NCBI GenBank assembly: GCA_002352705.1
Contig: DEIW01000189.1
Coordinates: 625 to 7,574 of the forward strand
Length of the DNA: 6,950 nucleotides
Direction: 5' to 3'
DNA from: Bacteroidales bacterium UBA2764
GTDB lineage: Bacteria; Bacteroidota; Bacteroidia; Bacteroidales; Paludibacteraceae
Positions 6,181 to 6,950 of the stretch are shown here, in pieces. Both the position numbers and the translations under genes were made by a program. Under the pieces are notes generated by a model, which worked only from the letters and a program-made list of their open reading frames with translations, did not search any database and was not told the origin of the DNA. Each line of letters starts with the position of its first letter. The stretch's first letter is position 1.

Positions 6181-6648
6181 TCACATATTCGCGTTGTAGT
6201 ATTGGGGAAGTCCGGTCACCTCTTCTCCAATCCATTCAGGCAGCGTGACCGGCTCGTTCTCGTCCCCTAACTCAATCTCGGCAAGAATGAGTCCCTCGAG
6301 GCGCTCATGGAAGACATCTACTTCCCAACATCGTTTCTGCCCGTTGTAGTCCGGGGCGGGTACAATATACCGTGTCTTGCGGATGATGCCGGGCAAGCAG
6401 AGGAGCAGCATTTCCTGTGCGTCGCGCACATCTATTTCTTTCTCCCATTCGAACTTGGCCAGTCCTTTTCTTAGGGCATTGGATTTAATAGTAAGGAAAG
6501 CGCGCGCGTCACGGATACGTACGCGTATGGTTTTGTCCGGTTCTTTGCATAGATAGCCCTGGGAGATAACGAAAGAGTCGACAGCCTGAGAGAGAAAAGC
6601 GTCAGAGCAGACTAAGAATTTGCGTTCGATTTCGGTGTTTCGTGCCAT
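6181..6648 (-). CDS. CYTH-domain (triphosphate tunnel metalloenzyme) protein
   Basis: 155 residues, close to the usual length of small bacterial CYTH proteins. It begins MARNTEIERKFLV, which holds the hallmark ExExK motif (Glu6, Glu8, Lys10) that binds metal and the phosphate chain. Further tunnel residues follow the family pattern: Arg42, Arg44, Lys55, Glu67 and Glu69, Arg90/Lys91/Arg93, Glu109 and Asp111, and Glu124 and Glu126 in LAEIELGDE. CYTH enzymes hydrolyse inorganic triphosphate or nucleoside triphosphates, and some members are class IV adenylate cyclases; which applies here cannot be told. The frame stays open to 6795, but ATG at 6648 is chosen because the family motif starts there, and because the upstream extension crosses this gene's own promoter and the divergent tRNA promoter. 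It is convergent with the regulator and probably monocistronic, with no visible link to the iron-type operon. Confidence 0.9.
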   Translation of the reverse strand: MARNTEIERKFLVCSDAFLSQAVDSFVISQGYLCKEPDKTIRVRIRDARAFLTIKSNALRKGLAKFEWEKEIDVRDAQEMLLLCLPGIIRKTRYIVPAPDYNGQKRCWEVDVFHERLEGLILAEIELGDENEPVTLPEWIGEEVTGLPQYYNANM

Positions 6649-6668
6649 AATGAAATAGGATTTGAGTG

Positions 6669-6700
6669 CAAAATTACAATTTTTTTGGCATATAAGCAAA
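6669..6700 (-). promoter_or_regulatory. Bacteroidota-type promoter for the CYTH gene
   Basis: On the minus strand the -7 element is TAATTTTG (complement of 6669-6676) and the -33 element is TTTG (complement of 6697-6700), with a 20-base spacer, a full consensus match. Transcription would begin near 6661-6665, leaving a leader of about 15 bases before the ATG at 6648. This short leader supports the chosen start. Confidence 0.75.
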
Positions 6701-6716
6701 AAAAAGCGCAAAAAAA

Positions 6717-6748
6717 CTTGCGTATATGAAATTTTTGTAGTACCTTTG
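6717..6748 (+). promoter_or_regulatory. Bacteroidota-type promoter for the tRNA genes
   Basis: The -33 element is CTTG at 6717-6720 and the -7 element is TACCTTTG at 6741-6748, with a 20-base spacer. Transcription would begin near 6753-6757, about 78 bases before tRNA-Ser. It is back-to-back with the CYTH promoter. Confidence 0.75.
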
Positions 6749-6796
6749 CACCCGCTTTTCGATTTTAGCAACGAATAGCCACCTCGATGCTCCAAA

Positions 6797-6826
6797 CGGG
6801 GTCCCCGAAAATTTTAATTTTAGGGG
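6797..6826 (+). other. Structured leader upstream of tRNA-Ser
   Basis: The predicted tRNA leader contains GGGG at 6798-6801, CCCC at 6803-6806 and a second GGGG at 6823-6826. The CCCC block can pair with the downstream GGGG. After one G-A mismatch, AAAA/TTTT pairs extend this stem around a loop of about six bases. It can alternatively form a DNA-level palindrome with the first GGGG (CGGGGTCCCCG, 6797-6807). It ends six bases before the tRNA 5' end, so a processing signal or an attenuator-like element is possible. No function can be assigned from sequence. Confidence 0.45.
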
Positions 6827-6832
6827 AGAAAA

Positions 6833-6919
<87 letters not shown>

Positions 6920-6929
6920 CTTCCAACCT

Positions 6930-6950
6930 GGCGCTTTCATCTAGCGGTTA
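6930..6950 (+). tRNA. Second tRNA, 5' end only, probably tRNA-Glu
   Basis: The last 21 bases (GGCGCTTTCATCTAGCGGTTA) align with the start of a tRNA: a seven-base acceptor strand GGCGCTT, TC at positions 8-9, and a D arm beginning ATCTAGCGGTTA, typical of tRNA-Glu. The anticodon lies outside the window, so the amino acid is a guess from the D arm. It follows tRNA-Ser by 10 bases. Confidence 0.7.

Noticed and set aside
6649..6795. A 49-residue N-terminal extension of the CYTH protein
   Set aside because: The family motif begins at the ATG at 6648, and the extension would run through the CYTH promoter and the divergent tRNA promoter and leader.

Overview
The window looks like chromosomal DNA from a member of the Bacteroidota, most likely Bacteroidales. 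Three intergenic promoters match the group's typical form (a TTG-type -33 element, 20 bases, then TAnnTTTG). Shine-Dalgarno signals are weak or absent. The best family matches (imelysin lipoprotein, di-heme oxidoreductase lipoprotein, a coiled-coil-plus-barrel porin, ResB) fit Bacteroidales gene sets. No species can be named from the sequence alone.

Layout. Bases 1-4967, minus strand: an apparent four-gene operon read from right to left, namely an outer-membrane porin-like protein (3525-4967), an imelysin-family lipoprotein (2271-3449), a di-heme oxidoreductase (DUF1111/DHOR) lipoprotein (564-2261) and the 5' part of a ResB-type cytochrome c biogenesis gene (1-574, running off the left edge). 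Bases 4968-5275: a divergent regulatory region with one promoter facing each way and a block of short repeats in the rightward leader. Bases 5276-6121, plus strand: a one-component regulator that joins a ScdA_N-like segment, a hemerythrin-like di-iron domain and a LuxR-type helix-turn-helix. Bases 6118-6175: further copies of the repeats that precede this gene, one of them inverted. Bases 6181-6648, minus strand: a CYTH-domain phosphohydrolase-like protein. Bases 6669-6950: divergent promoters, a structured leader, tRNA-Ser(GCT) and the first 21 bases of a second tRNA, probably Glu.

How the genes may work together (inference). The imelysin and di-heme oxidoreductase families are found side by side in iron-regulated operons of other phyla. 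Here they have a porin for outer-membrane passage and a ResB heme-handling protein that would help attach heme to the two CxxCH sites of the oxidoreductase. The divergent hemerythrin-LuxR protein is a good candidate for a local sensor of oxygen, nitric oxide or iron state. The set looks like a self-contained envelope iron or redox module with its own sensor. The individual families are known; the combination and its control are what merit attention.
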